DNA of 64,000 nt from Burkholderiaceae bacterium (GTDB lineage Bacteria > Pseudomonadota > Gammaproteobacteria > Burkholderiales > Burkholderiaceae_A): NCBI GenBank assembly GCA_018402635.1, contig JAGYIP010000009.1:186001-250000 (forward strand). Reading direction: 5' to 3'. This document shows, piece by piece, positions 32,357-41,226 of this stretch. The first letter of the stretch is position 1, and the number at the start of each line of letters is the position of its first letter. The notes under the pieces are model-generated. The model saw only the letters and a program-made list of their open reading frames with translations, made no database searches and had not been told where the DNA came from. The translations under genes were made by a program, and so were the position numbers.

Positions 32357-34090
32357 TTAGGCTCGGCTTAAGAGGTAGATCGTTCCATAGCCCGCAAGGA
32401 AAATAACCACCGACACCGCAGTCTGACCAATACCCCAGTTGCGCCCTAAAAAGCTTTTGGGGTTTGTGTTTCGGTCGAGAAATTCCCTGGCATGACCAAG
32501 CAGCGCTTGGGCGGCCTGCACGGACCCGCCCCAGACCGAGGCAGTAAAGCCTGCCAGCTGCTTGAAGAGTCCTGGTGCAAGTTTTCGGTAGACCCAGTCG
32601 GTATCGGCACTAAGCTTTGGCTCACCGCCAAGGTGTTTGAGCATTAGGAAGAAGCCAAGCCCTGTGAAAAGAAGTACCTGCAATTCCCAAAACAAATGGC
32701 CGAGGGAATAGGCGTTGTAGTCGACCGGTGAGGGCAGGTATTGGTAGAGCCATACCGGATAGACCCCGATGAAGATACAAAAGAAGGCTGCAATACCCAT
32801 TGCAAGCAGCATATTCCATGGAGGGTCCTTGGGCCTTAGGCCGGAGTCTTTTCCAAGGAATGTGAAATAAGGAAGCTTGAGTCCTGTATGAAGGAAGGTA
32901 CCGGCAGATGCCATAGAAAGTAAAAGCCAGATCCAGGGACGGTAATCGACTGCGGCCGCCTCGATCACCATGGTCTTGGTAACGAAGCCGCTGGTGAGGG
33001 GGAAGGCAGAAATAGCAAAGCCGCCAATCATGTAAAGAACAAAGGTAATGGGCATGTATTTGTAGATGCCACCAAGCTCGGTCAGTCGGCTTTTGCCTGT
33101 CATGTAAATAACAGCGCCTGCGCCCATAAAGAGCACCGATTTATAAAGGATGTGGGCAAAGGCATGGGCTGTCGCTCCATTGAGCGCAATGGCGGTGCCC
33201 ATTCCAACACCGGCCACCATGTAGCCAACCTGGCTAATGATGTGGTAGGCCAAGAGTCGTCGAATATCGTTTGCCAAGACCGCATAGACAACGCCCCAGA
33301 GGGCCATGATGGTTCCAAGCCAAATAAGGAACTCGGTTCCTGGGTAGCCACGTATAAGCGTGTAGACGGCGGTTTTCGTTGTGAAGGCACTAAGAAAAAT
33401 GGCGCCCGTTAATGTTGACTCAGGATAGGCATCGGTAAGCCAGCCGTGCAGAGGAGGAACCGCCGCGTTAATGAGAAAGCCGAATAAAATCCAGTAAAAC
33501 GCCTGGCTGTCTGCGGGAATGGCATCAAAATGTATGGAGCCTGTCTCGGAGGCGAAAAGCACAATGCCTGCAAGCAGTGCGACACCACTCACCGCGTGAA
33601 CCAGCAGGTAACGATAGCCCGAGGCGTAGGCCTCTGCAGTGGCCCGCCTCCAAATAAGCCAGACCGAGGCCAACATCATCATTTCCCAAAATACATAAAG
33701 GGTAATAAGGTCGCCCGCAAACACAACACCCACCGACGAGGCCGCATAAATAAAGCCTGCAACATGCTGAACCGTATCTTTTACGTGAAGGCTATAAAGG
33801 GTTGCAATAATGGTGATGAGCCCGAAGACATAGCCGAAGACCAGGCTAAGCTTGTCTGCCCGGCCAGTAACAAGCTCAAACCCCATAAGGTTGAACTGGC
33901 CATAGACGCCTGGATTGATCTGAAAGAGCAGCCCTGCGAAGACCAAGGCCAAAGCAAGCCGAAGGACCTGTTGGCCTAGCCCTTTAAGAAGTGGAAGGGC
34001 AAGCGCCCCAGCAATAAGTACGAATGAGGGGTGCAGCCACCAGGAAGATACAGCGCCAACCTGCCCAGCTACCTGGCTTAACTCAGTCAT
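32357..34090 (-). CDS. Mrp/NuoL-type proton antiporter subunit (third D-type subunit)
   Basis: A 577-residue polytopic protein of the NuoL/M/N-MrpA/D superfamily, with the key acidic residue of TM5 in YVFWEMMMLASVWLIW and the AVPPLHGWLTDAYPESTLTGAIFLSAFTTKTAVYTLIRGYPG proton-channel segment. It is the last gene of the antiporter operon and overlaps the preceding small gene by 8 bases. Its N-terminus is shorter than MrpA and the MrpA C-terminal domains are encoded elsewhere, so it acts as an extra ion-pumping module. Most members move H+ against Na+ or K+. Confidence 0.88.
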   Translation of the reverse strand: MTELSQVAGQVGAVSSWWLHPSFVLIAGALALPLLKGLGQQVLRLALALVFAGLLFQINPGVYGQFNLMGFELVTGRADKLSLVFGYVFGLITIIATLYSLHVKDTVQHVAGFIYAASSVGVVFAGDLITLYVFWEMMMLASVWLIWRRATAEAYASGYRYLLVHAVSGVALLAGIVLFASETGSIHFDAIPADSQAFYWILFGFLINAAVPPLHGWLTDAYPESTLTGAIFLSAFTTKTAVYTLIRGYPGTEFLIWLGTIMALWGVVYAVLANDIRRLLAYHIISQVGYMVAGVGMGTAIALNGATAHAFAHILYKSVLFMGAGAVIYMTGKSRLTELGGIYKYMPITFVLYMIGGFAISAFPLTSGFVTKTMVIEAAAVDYRPWIWLLLSMASAGTFLHTGLKLPYFTFLGKDSGLRPKDPPWNMLLAMGIAAFFCIFIGVYPVWLYQYLPSPVDYNAYSLGHLFWELQVLLFTGLGFFLMLKHLGGEPKLSADTDWVYRKLAPGLFKQLAGFTASVWGGSVQAAQALLGHAREFLDRNTNPKSFLGRNWGIGQTAVSVVIFLAGYGTIYLLSRA

Positions 34091-34427
34091 GGCTTTGCCC
34101 CTTTAAGGGCTGTGACGGCTCTTGCTTAGACTGCTTTTCAACAGATTTCGGGTCTCCAATAAGTTCGTTGGGTCGAACCTCGTTATTAAAATAGTCTTCT
34201 TTTCGGTACAAGAATTTGTATCCAAGGAACTTGGAGACCACCACAATAACGACACAGGAGAAAAGGCCGTAAATGGCACCGGCTCCGCTTAGGCTTTCCC
34301 AGAAGAAGCGGTCATAGCCAGAGGGAATGGCGATATCAGCAATAACTAAAACTGCCATAAGCCCAAGCATGATTCGACTTAAAATTTTTGAGCGACTAAC
34401 CAAGAATTCGAGAATCCGGCTGAGCAT
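34083..34427 (-). CDS. Small membrane protein in the Mrp operon
   Basis: A 114-residue protein I do not recognise by name. It has two transmembrane helices (SRIMLGLMAVLVIADIAI and GAIYGLFSCVVIVVVSKFLGY) and a charged C-terminal tail (KSVEKQSKQEPSQPLKG). I start at ATG 34427, which overlaps the upstream stop as TGATG; the track start 34520 lies inside the previous gene. Its position between two NuoL/M-type genes suggests an accessory or assembly subunit. Confidence 0.75.
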   Translation of the reverse strand: MLSRILEFLVSRSKILSRIMLGLMAVLVIADIAIPSGYDRFFWESLSGAGAIYGLFSCVVIVVVSKFLGYKFLYRKEDYFNNEVRPNELIGDPKSVEKQSKQEPSQPLKGQSHD

Positions 34428-35896
34428 CACAGGCGCCCTCCAAGAAATAAAGAGCCAACAAAATCGCGTATGGGTTCGGCCACAAAGAACAGGCTTAAGG
34501 CGCCAAGCGCAGTAATGCATAAGGGGATAAGGCAGTACAAAGGGGCCTCTTGAATACCGGGGCCTGTTGGCTTTGCCTCAGGTAAAAGAAAAGCCCGAAC
34601 CACAGGGGGCAGCAGGTAGGCAATATTAAGTATTGTGCTTATCAGAAAGACGCCAATAAAAAAGGCCTGTCCTGCATCAACGGCACCCAGCATAATGTGC
34701 CACTTACTCCAGAGCCCCCCCAAGGGTGGTGCACCAATTACAGATAGAGCCCCGATAAAGAAGGCAAACATGGTGATGGGCATCTTGCGCCCAAGCCCAT
34801 CAAGTTCATGAATTTCGGTTTTGTGGGCAGCAACGTAAATAGCACCCGCGCAAAAAAAGAGTGTAATTTTCCCGAAGGCGTGCATCACGATATGCATCCC
34901 GGCACCAACAATTGCAAGCTGAGAGGCAAGCATGGCACCCAGCACAATGTAAGAAAGCTGGCTTACGGTGGAGTAGGCAAGCCGTGCCTTAAGGTTTGTT
35001 TTCCGAAGGGCCACCAACGAGGCCGCAATGATGGTGAAAGAAGCAACTGCCATGAGGAACTGACTTGACCATAGGCTCTGCAAATATTCGGTGCCGAACA
35101 AATAGACACTTACCTTCAGAACCGTGAAAACTCCTGCCTTCACCACGGCCACGGCATGCAGCAGGGCGCTTACGGGTGTTGGGGCAACCATGGCTGCCGG
35201 CAGCCAACGATGGAAGGGCATAAGCGCAGCCTTACCAATACCGAACATGAACAGAAGAAGCAAGATTGCACCGACGCCTGGGCTTACTTGCCCCTGCATG
35301 ATGCCGCCAAGCCTGAACTCGAGCGTGCCAGTAAGGCTGTAGGTGACCAGCATGGCTGGAAGCATTAACCCAATGGAGGTTCCAAGCAAAAGACCCAGAT
35401 AGGTTCTTGCCCCTTGTTTGGCCTGCTCGGTACCTTTGTGCGCAACCAGGGGGTAGGTTGACAGGGACAAGACCTCGTAAAGCACGAAAAGCGTAAGTAG
35501 GTTTTTTGAAAAGGCAATTCCAATTGCCGCGAAGATTGCAATTGAAAAGCATGCATAAAAGCGTGTCTGGTTCTTCTCGTTGGCCCCGCGCATGTAGCCG
35601 ATGGCATAGATAGATGTAATGATCCAAAGCCCCGAGGCAACCAGGGCAAAGACCATGCCCAACGGCTCAACCGAAAAGCCAAGGTCGATTCCAGGAAGAA
35701 TTTCAATAAGACTTACCTGCAGTGAGCTGCCCTGCTGATAGCGCAGCAAGACTTTAACCACCGTGGCAAAGACAACCACAGCCGAGGCCACCATAAAGGC
35801 GTCACGAACCTGAGGGGAGCGATGAAGTAAGGCAATACCTAGGGCGCCAAGGAGCGGCAGCCCAATTGCTAAGAGGATAAGGCTGCTATCGGTCAT
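34427..35896 (-). CDS. Mrp/NuoM-type proton antiporter subunit D (second copy)
   Basis: A 489-residue NuoM/MrpD-like channel subunit with FVLYEVLSLSTYPLVAHKG (TM5 Glu) and LMPFHRWLPAAMVAPTPVSALLHAVAVVKAGVFTVLK (TM7-8 Lys region). It overlaps the upstream MrpD gene by 4 bases (ATGA) and the downstream small gene by one base (TGATG). It is one of three D-type subunits in the operon, more than the single MrpA plus MrpD pair of a standard seven-gene Mrp complex. Confidence 0.9.
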   Translation of the reverse strand: MTDSSLILLAIGLPLLGALGIALLHRSPQVRDAFMVASAVVVFATVVKVLLRYQQGSSLQVSLIEILPGIDLGFSVEPLGMVFALVASGLWIITSIYAIGYMRGANEKNQTRFYACFSIAIFAAIGIAFSKNLLTLFVLYEVLSLSTYPLVAHKGTEQAKQGARTYLGLLLGTSIGLMLPAMLVTYSLTGTLEFRLGGIMQGQVSPGVGAILLLLFMFGIGKAALMPFHRWLPAAMVAPTPVSALLHAVAVVKAGVFTVLKVSVYLFGTEYLQSLWSSQFLMAVASFTIIAASLVALRKTNLKARLAYSTVSQLSYIVLGAMLASQLAIVGAGMHIVMHAFGKITLFFCAGAIYVAAHKTEIHELDGLGRKMPITMFAFFIGALSVIGAPPLGGLWSKWHIMLGAVDAGQAFFIGVFLISTILNIAYLLPPVVRAFLLPEAKPTGPGIQEAPLYCLIPLCITALGALSLFFVAEPIRDFVGSLFLGGRL

Positions 35897-37422
35897 GGCC
35901 GAGCTCCGAGTAGCGCATTGACTTCAAGCGAGGCAAGACCCAGGGGCAAAGACGGATCAACACCAAACCAGAAGTTGGCCAGTACCAAGAGGTAAAGCAC
36001 AACAAGCATTCCAGCCGGCGCCTCTTTTACTTTGCTTGTTGAAGCCGCTGTCTCTGTGTCTTGGTTTGGGCCATCGTTACCTTTAGGCGCCTTGAAATAG
36101 GCAAGCTCAACGACTCGCCAGATATAAACAACTGCAAGAAGCGAGCTAATAAGAATAAGCACGATGAAGAAGATGCCTTGGGCACCGAGCTCGAGCATGG
36201 CCTGAATAAGTATCCATTTGCTAATAAAGCCAGCTGTTAGGGGTACTCCGATAAGCGAGAGGCCCGCTAAGACAAAGGCAAGCATGGTTAGCGGCATTTT
36301 TTTACCGGCCCCTGCTAAATCTTCAAGGCGCGAACTTCCGTAGCGAAGCACGAGGCAGCCGACAGCCATAAAGAGCGCCGACTTCATAAGGGCATGGTTA
36401 AAGACATGAACAATGGCAGCCGTTAGGCCTGCAGCGCTTACCAGGCTTGAGGCCAACAGAATGTAGCCCATCTGTGCAACAGATGAATAGGCGAGCATGC
36501 GTTTGAGGTCGTTACTAAAAATGGCAAGGGTTGAGCCAACAAGAAAAGCAAGAATAGCCAGCGGCATAAGCACGGCCGAGAAAAGAGCGGCATGGTCAGC
36601 GAGGTTGGGCTGAAGAACGGCAAAGTCAAATTTAATAAGCAGGTAGATGGCAACCTTGGTTGAGCATGCAGCAAGAAAAACCGTGACCGGTGTGGGCGCG
36701 AACTGATACGCATTGGGCAGCCAGGCGTGCATGGGGAAGACGGCAGCTTTAAGGGCAAGGCCCAAAATAATGAAGCCCGAGGCAATGAGTACAGGCGTGG
36801 TTTCAGAGACATCAGGAAGGCGTGCCGCCAGGTCATCGAAGTTAAGTGTTCCTGTCATCATGTACAGATAACCAACGCCAATGAGGTAGAAGGTTGCTCC
36901 AAGCGAACCCGTCACCAGGTACTTAAAGGCGGCCGTTAAGGATTGTCGCTTTGGACCGGTCGCAACCAGAACATAGGATGCAAGCGAAGAGATCTCCATG
37001 AATACAAAAGCATTGAATGCATCTGCGGTAACAACAATGCCCAGAAGGCCTGAGCTTGCTAAAAGCCAGCAGGAAAGAAACAGTGCGTGATGCTCGCGAC
37101 CCATTTCACTATCGAGGCTTTTTGCTCCCCATAAAAGGGCAACAAACGAACCACCTGCAATAACGAGCGCCATGACGGCCGAGAAGGGTGTAACCATAAG
37201 GCCAATGCCAAAGGGCACAGGCCAGCTACCCATCTCGTAGGCCATGGCACCCTGACTTGCTACCTGGTTAGCAAGGAGAACCGCAATAACAAAGGTAAGC
37301 CCAGCCGTTAGGGTTGCAAGGGCGTAGCCAAGCCTTGAGCGCGAGGGCAATACAGCGATAAGTGGCGCAACAGCCATTGGCACCACAACAAGCAGAGCAG
37401 GCAGATGGCTAAGGAAGGTCAT
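35893..37422 (-). CDS. mrpD: Mrp antiporter subunit D (first copy)
   Basis: A 509-residue MrpD-type subunit with about fourteen transmembrane segments. The acidic TM5 signature FVFMEISSLASYVLVATGP and the channel segment AVFPMHAWLPNAYQFAPTPVTVFLAACSTKVAIYLLIKF are intact. It overlaps mrpC by 4 bases. Gene order E-F-G-B-C-D places it as the canonical MrpD, with the two additional D-type subunits downstream as extra modules. Confidence 0.92.
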   Translation of the reverse strand: MTFLSHLPALLVVVPMAVAPLIAVLPSRSRLGYALATLTAGLTFVIAVLLANQVASQGAMAYEMGSWPVPFGIGLMVTPFSAVMALVIAGGSFVALLWGAKSLDSEMGREHHALFLSCWLLASSGLLGIVVTADAFNAFVFMEISSLASYVLVATGPKRQSLTAAFKYLVTGSLGATFYLIGVGYLYMMTGTLNFDDLAARLPDVSETTPVLIASGFIILGLALKAAVFPMHAWLPNAYQFAPTPVTVFLAACSTKVAIYLLIKFDFAVLQPNLADHAALFSAVLMPLAILAFLVGSTLAIFSNDLKRMLAYSSVAQMGYILLASSLVSAAGLTAAIVHVFNHALMKSALFMAVGCLVLRYGSSRLEDLAGAGKKMPLTMLAFVLAGLSLIGVPLTAGFISKWILIQAMLELGAQGIFFIVLILISSLLAVVYIWRVVELAYFKAPKGNDGPNQDTETAASTSKVKEAPAGMLVVLYLLVLANFWFGVDPSLPLGLASLEVNALLGARP

Positions 37423-37784
37423 TCGTCGCGATCCGCCCGCAGGGTGTCCGACTCCTCGATCGACCCGTACTCCTCTTTAATTCGTATGGCAAGGGCAAGC
37501 CCAAGCGCGGTGACTGCAATGCTAACGACAATGGCGGTAAGAATAAGAACCTGAGGAAGCGGGTTGGCGAAAATTGTGGTTGCATCTTGGGAGGGGCTAA
37601 ATATGGGCCCAGTGCCGCCGTCTACCTTGTCCATACTAATAAACAAAAGGAATACGGCCGCCTGGAAAATACCGAGGCCAATCATGCGCTTGATGTAGTT
37701 GCCCTTAAGCAAAACGGCGTAGAGGCCAACGACTAGTAGACCAACGTAAATCCAGTAGTTGTAGAGGCCAAGAAAGGTATCCAT
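37419..37784 (-). CDS. mrpC: Mrp antiporter subunit C (NuoK-like)
   Basis: A 121-residue NuoK/MrpC protein with three transmembrane helices (IYVGLLVVGLYAVLLKGNYIKRMIGLGIFQAAVFLLFISM; PLPQVLILTAIVVSIAVTALGLALAIRIKEEYG). I start at ATG 37784 (MDTFLGLYN), four bases after mrpB, rather than at the track start inside mrpB. It overlaps mrpD by 4 bases. Confidence 0.92.
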   Translation of the reverse strand: MDTFLGLYNYWIYVGLLVVGLYAVLLKGNYIKRMIGLGIFQAAVFLLFISMDKVDGGTGPIFSPSQDATTIFANPLPQVLILTAIVVSIAVTALGLALAIRIKEEYGSIEESDTLRADRDE

Positions 37785-37788
37785 AGGC

Positions 37789-38775
37789 TTAGTAAGTATC
37801 CCTTCCTGCAAAAGCGTTAAAAACCATCACCAAAACAGAGGCCACGGTTAAACCAACCCCGAACTCGATTAAAAGGATACCCAGTTGTTGACCTGCGACT
37901 GGGTTGGAGGATAGGACGCTGTAGTCGAGAAAATTACCGCCGAGAATCATGCCAAAGATACCAACGAAGGTGTAGATGCTGGCTCCGAGTGCAGCTAGGC
38001 GCAACATGACAAGCTGCGGCATGACCTTCATTGAACGATCAGCTCCTTCCAGAATGCCATAGAGCATGACGGCTGAGGCAAACAGCGCGCCTGCAGAAAA
38101 CCCTCCCCCGGGACTGTATTCGCCATGGAACTGCACAACCAAGGCAAACAACATAATGACCGGAATGAGAAGCTTGCCTACAACCCTAAGAACAAGGTGA
38201 TCGCGAATTCGGACTGTTTTACGTGAGACTTCGGCCGCCGTGATCACGGCCTTTCGTTTCGGTCGAAAACCAAGCACGGCGAGCACCCCAATACCTGCTG
38301 TGAAAACAACCAACGTCTCGCCCAGGGTGTCATAGCCCCGAAAGGATGCAAGCACCGCCGTTACGACGTTGGGGATGTCAATAAGCACCGGGGTCTCAGA
38401 CAGGAACCAAGGAGCAATATGTTGATGAACGGGTGCTGAGGGGTCGCCAAGCCTTGGTTGGTCGAGGCTGACAACAATAAGCACAACGGCAAGCGTGAGT
38501 AGGGCAACCGAGGGCAACAGCCGGTAACCACCTCTGCCGGACTCCTTCTCTCCGGTGAGGGCAAGCGCACTTAGGAACAAAACAGTGGATACACCGGCTC
38601 CGACAGCCGCCTCGGTGATGGCCACATCGGCCGCATCGAGAATGAAAAAGTTGGACGCCATCATGAGGCTAAAGACGCTAAGCCAGATGGTTGAGACGAA
38701 GAGATCGCGGGCATTCACGGCAAGGACTGCCGAGATAAGCACAAAGCTGAGGGTAAAGAAGAACAAAAAGCTCAT
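37789..38775 (-). CDS. mrpB: Mrp antiporter subunit B with an MbhD/DUF4040 N-terminal domain
   Basis: A 328-residue fusion of the domains that form the MrpA C-terminus and MrpB elsewhere. A DUF4040/MbhD-like segment is near residues 1-75 (VAITEAAVGAGVSTVLFLSALALTGE), a middle MbhE-like segment contains FRGYDTLGETLVVFTAGIGVLAVLGFR, and the C-terminal MnhB domain contains FHGEYSPGGGFSAGALFASAVML. It overlaps mrpG by 4 bases (ATGA). This arrangement explains why no full-length MrpA is present. Confidence 0.9.
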   Translation of the reverse strand: MSFLFFFTLSFVLISAVLAVNARDLFVSTIWLSVFSLMMASNFFILDAADVAITEAAVGAGVSTVLFLSALALTGEKESGRGGYRLLPSVALLTLAVVLIVVSLDQPRLGDPSAPVHQHIAPWFLSETPVLIDIPNVVTAVLASFRGYDTLGETLVVFTAGIGVLAVLGFRPKRKAVITAAEVSRKTVRIRDHLVLRVVGKLLIPVIMLFALVVQFHGEYSPGGGFSAGALFASAVMLYGILEGADRSMKVMPQLVMLRLAALGASIYTFVGIFGMILGGNFLDYSVLSSNPVAGQQLGILLIEFGVGLTVASVLVMVFNAFAGRDTY

Positions 38776-39116
38776 GCCGATACTCCGCCTGCTTTGTCTT
38801 TCACGACGAGGGGCTTTTGACCTGCAATTGAGGCGGTGTTTGCCAAAGCGTAGGTGCTAACCGGCGAGGTAAACAACAAAAACAAGGCAATGGCAAAGAG
38901 TTTGACCGTGGCAAGGGTAAAGCCCGAGAGAATCATGAGGCCTATAAGCACAAACAAAGAACCCGTGGTCTCGGTGACGCTGCTTGCATGCATGCGTGTA
39001 TAGATTTCAGGCATGCGTAGCACCCCAATGCCGCCAATAACAATAAAGGCAGCACCAATGGCCATGGATGCATAGGCAAGTAGTGTGGGGAGGGTTTGAA
39101 AGAGCTCGGTCCCCAC
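38772..39116 (-). CDS. mrpG: Mrp antiporter subunit G
   Basis: A 114-residue MrpG protein with three transmembrane helices and the family motif GGIGVLRMPEIYTRMHASSVTETTGS. The start is GTG 39116, coupled to the mrpF stop as TAGTG; the stop overlaps mrpB as ATGA. The coupling along the operon suggests a stable multisubunit complex. Confidence 0.93.
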   Translation of the reverse strand: MGTELFQTLPTLLAYASMAIGAAFIVIGGIGVLRMPEIYTRMHASSVTETTGSLFVLIGLMILSGFTLATVKLFAIALFLLFTSPVSTYALANTASIAGQKPLVVKDKAGGVSA

Positions 39117-39418
39117 TAGGCCTCCGTTGAATTGTCTTGGCCGGCAGGCTTTTCGGGAGAGGGATTGCGAAGCGACTTGTTCTGCACAAACTGAAGGATT
39201 GCCATGACCCCAATAAAATTAATAAGGGCATAGGCAAGGGCTAGATCGAGGAAGTCGGGCCGGTCGTAGAGAAAGGCAACAACAGCAAGCAACAGCACCG
39301 TTTTGGTGCCGATCATGTTGACGGCAAGCACTCGGTCAAAAATAGAAGGCCCCAATACCCCTCGGCTTAGGGCAAGCCCAATGGTGACAAGAAGTGCCAA
39401 GCTACAGACTTCAAGCAT
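39116..39418 (-). CDS. mrpF: Mrp antiporter subunit F
   Basis: A 100-residue MrpF protein with the typical GLALSRGVLGPSIFDRVLAVNMIGTKTVLL motif and three predicted membrane helices, ending in a charged tail. I start at ATG 39418 (MLEVCSLALL), which overlaps the mrpE stop by 8 bases; the track start at 39445 adds a few residues inside mrpE. Confidence 0.9.
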   Translation of the reverse strand: MLEVCSLALLVTIGLALSRGVLGPSIFDRVLAVNMIGTKTVLLLAVVAFLYDRPDFLDLALAYALINFIGVMAILQFVQNKSLRNPSPEKPAGQDNSTEA

Positions 39419-39896
39419 GCTGCTCGGACCGATCAAGAAGGGCAACCTTCTGATTCATTGGACCCTGCAAGACGCCATTGGCGCTGTTTTGCGTAAGGGC
39501 ATGAACCGTGACGTCTCCGCTTTCATTAATGGACGTGGTCATGGTGCCAGGGGTGAGGGTAATGGAGTTTCCGAAAATAACCTGTCCCACATCGCTGCGC
39601 GCGCGCGATGTCACTGTAATGAACTGCGGCTGTATGCGGAGTTTGGGTGACAAGATGATTCGGCTGACTTCAATGGAAGAGACAATAATTTCTTTAAGAA
39701 GCCAGGCCCAGTAGGTAAGTACGGAAAGCCCCAGGTGCACAGGCACAGATTCGTGGTCAATGGATTGAAATTGGCGAGCAAGCCAGACCACAAGCAGGCA
39801 TGAGGCCACCCCAAGCGAGATAAGCAACGGGGTGTAGAGGCCTGACCAGAGAAGCCAGATCAGCATAAGGGCAATGAATAAGATAACGGTTCGCAT
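39411..39896 (-). CDS. mrpE: Mrp antiporter subunit E
   Basis: A 161-residue MrpE protein with two N-terminal membrane helices (TVILFIALMLIWLLWSG, PLLISLGVASCLLVVWLA) and the cytoplasmic domain motif VTSRARSDVGQVIFGNSITLTPGTMTTSINESGDVTVHAL. It is the first gene of the nine-gene antiporter operon and is divergent from the metallophosphoesterase gene. Confidence 0.92.
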   Translation of the reverse strand: MRTVILFIALMLIWLLWSGLYTPLLISLGVASCLLVVWLARQFQSIDHESVPVHLGLSVLTYWAWLLKEIIVSSIEVSRIILSPKLRIQPQFITVTSRARSDVGQVIFGNSITLTPGTMTTSINESGDVTVHALTQNSANGVLQGPMNQKVALLDRSEQHA

Positions 39897-39998
39897 GAGG
39901 GCTATCGGTAAACAAGTAAGTGGCGGCAGAAGTTCGAGGTTAAATGATTGTCTTTCACCTTTGGGTTTCTAACCCTCACATAATTGTAAACTAGGGCT

Positions 39999-40817
39999 AT
40001 GCACATTCATTTGGCATCCGATCTCCACCTAGAGTTCCTTCACAAGCGCTTTCCCGACTATCTTCGGGTCGATCGGCTTTATACCCCCTGGGCAGACGTT
40101 TTGGTTCTTGCAGGCGATATTCACAAGGAAACCGAAGCGATACGGTGTTTTGCCCAGTGGCCACACCCGGTTCTTTATGTGTTGGGCAACCATGAGTTTT
40201 ACGACCATACGGTCTCGCAGACCATTGCGGCTATACGTCAGGCTGCGAAAAATACCGCGGTGATCATTCTTGATCGCGACGAATTTATCTACCGTGGTGT
40301 GAGGTTCTTGGGCTGCACGCTGTGGACAGACTATTGCCTTGGTGGCGATAGGCAACGCCAGCGGGCCATGCAGGTCTGCGAGTCAAGACTTGCCGACCAC
40401 CGGAAGATTCTGGGTGTTGATCGCCCGGATGAAAAATTTGGTGCCCAGCAGGCTGCCGAACTGCATGAGCGTGACCGGGCTTGGCTTACAGCGAAACTGG
40501 CCGAGCCCTTTGATGGACCGACGGTGGTGATCACCCACCATGGCCCCCATCCGGGAAGCGTTCATCCGCGCTTCATGGATGACCCTTGCAATGCGGGCTT
40601 TATCTCCGACCTTGGACCCTTGGTTGAGAAGCCTCAGCTTTGGATTCATGGGCATGTTCACGATAGCTTTGATTACAAAGTGGGTGGCTGCCGTGTCGTA
40701 ACGAACCCGGGTAGCTACGCCGCCGGGCTCTCAAAGGCGAAATCACCGGGTGATCTGGCCTGGGAGAATCCTTTGTTTGACCCGCAGTGCACGGTAGAGG
40801 TTGCGCACCCCGCTTAA
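39999..40817 (+). CDS. Calcineurin-like metallophosphoesterase
   Basis: A 272-residue cytoplasmic phosphoesterase with all dinuclear metal-site motifs: ASDLHLE, LAGDIH, LGNHEFYDH, THHGPHPGS and HGHVHDSFDY. The family hydrolyses phosphomonoesters or diesters of varied kinds and the substrate is not predictable from sequence. It is monocistronic, divergent from mrpE, with AGGG a few bases before the ATG. Confidence 0.88.
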   Translation: MHIHLASDLHLEFLHKRFPDYLRVDRLYTPWADVLVLAGDIHKETEAIRCFAQWPHPVLYVLGNHEFYDHTVSQTIAAIRQAAKNTAVIILDRDEFIYRGVRFLGCTLWTDYCLGGDRQRQRAMQVCESRLADHRKILGVDRPDEKFGAQQAAELHERDRAWLTAKLAEPFDGPTVVITHHGPHPGSVHPRFMDDPCNAGFISDLGPLVEKPQLWIHGHVHDSFDYKVGGCRVVTNPGSYAAGLSKAKSPGDLAWENPLFDPQCTVEVAHPA

Positions 40818-40851
40818 GGCTAAGAGGCATGCCGAGCTGGGTTAACATTTA

Positions 40852-40867
40852 AAAACGTAGACGTTTT
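40852..40867. repeat. Short inverted repeat before tRNA-Leu
   Basis: AAAACGT-AG-ACGTTTT is a perfect 7-bp inverted repeat with a two-base centre, followed by ATG rather than a T tract. It ends six bases before the tRNA. It could be a weak terminator of the phosphoesterase gene or part of the tRNA promoter region; it is not distinctive enough to decide. Confidence 0.4.
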
Positions 40868-40873
40868 ATGCCT

Positions 40874-40958
40874 GCCCGGATGACGAAATAGGTAGACGTA
40901 CGGGACTTAAAATCCCGGGCCGCAAGGCGTGCGGGTTCGATTCCCGCTCCGGGCACCA
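40874..40958 (+). tRNA. tRNA-Leu (UAA)
   Basis: An 85-base tRNA with a GCCCGGA/TCCGGGC acceptor stem, an anticodon loop CTTAAAA reading UAA, a long variable arm (GCCGCAAGGCGT region) typical of class II leucine tRNAs, a T-loop GGTTCGATTCC and an encoded ACCA end. Confidence 0.95.
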
Positions 40959-40965
40959 TTGCAGA

Positions 40966-41148
40966 TTGGTAGAAACCATGCGAGACCCATTCCTCGTAGC
41001 CATTGCAGGAACTGCGCTTATTGCCGTTTTTGTGTTCCTGTTGGCAACGCCCAACGAGGCCATGCTTATTACTTTACTGGCACTTGCCGTCTGCATTGTG
41101 CTGTTAGGTCTTTGGAAGGCCACGCGCGGCCCAGGTGACGAGGGCTAG
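40966..41148 (+). CDS. Small hypothetical membrane protein
   Basis: A 60-residue ORF with two predicted membrane helices (PFLVAIAGTALIAVFVFLLATPN and AMLITLLALAVCIVLLGLWKA) and a charged end. The start may be MVETM (40966) or MRDPF (40978). No ribosome-binding site stands out. Hydrophobic composition and a clean stop make a real small membrane protein plausible, but function and expression are unknown. Confidence 0.45.
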   Translation: MVETMRDPFLVAIAGTALIAVFVFLLATPNEAMLITLLALAVCIVLLGLWKATRGPGDEG

Positions 41149-41226
41149 AGCAGCTCTTGAGCGCCTGCCGGGCGAGCGGGCCTGCAAGGTCCAGGCCCAG
41201 GGTCCCAGGGTTGGTGATCAATGTTT

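Noticed and set aside
40842-40870. Sigma70 promoter TTAACA-17-TTTATG for tRNA-Leu
   Set aside because: The -10 box would end only three bases before the mature tRNA, leaving no room for a transcript start.
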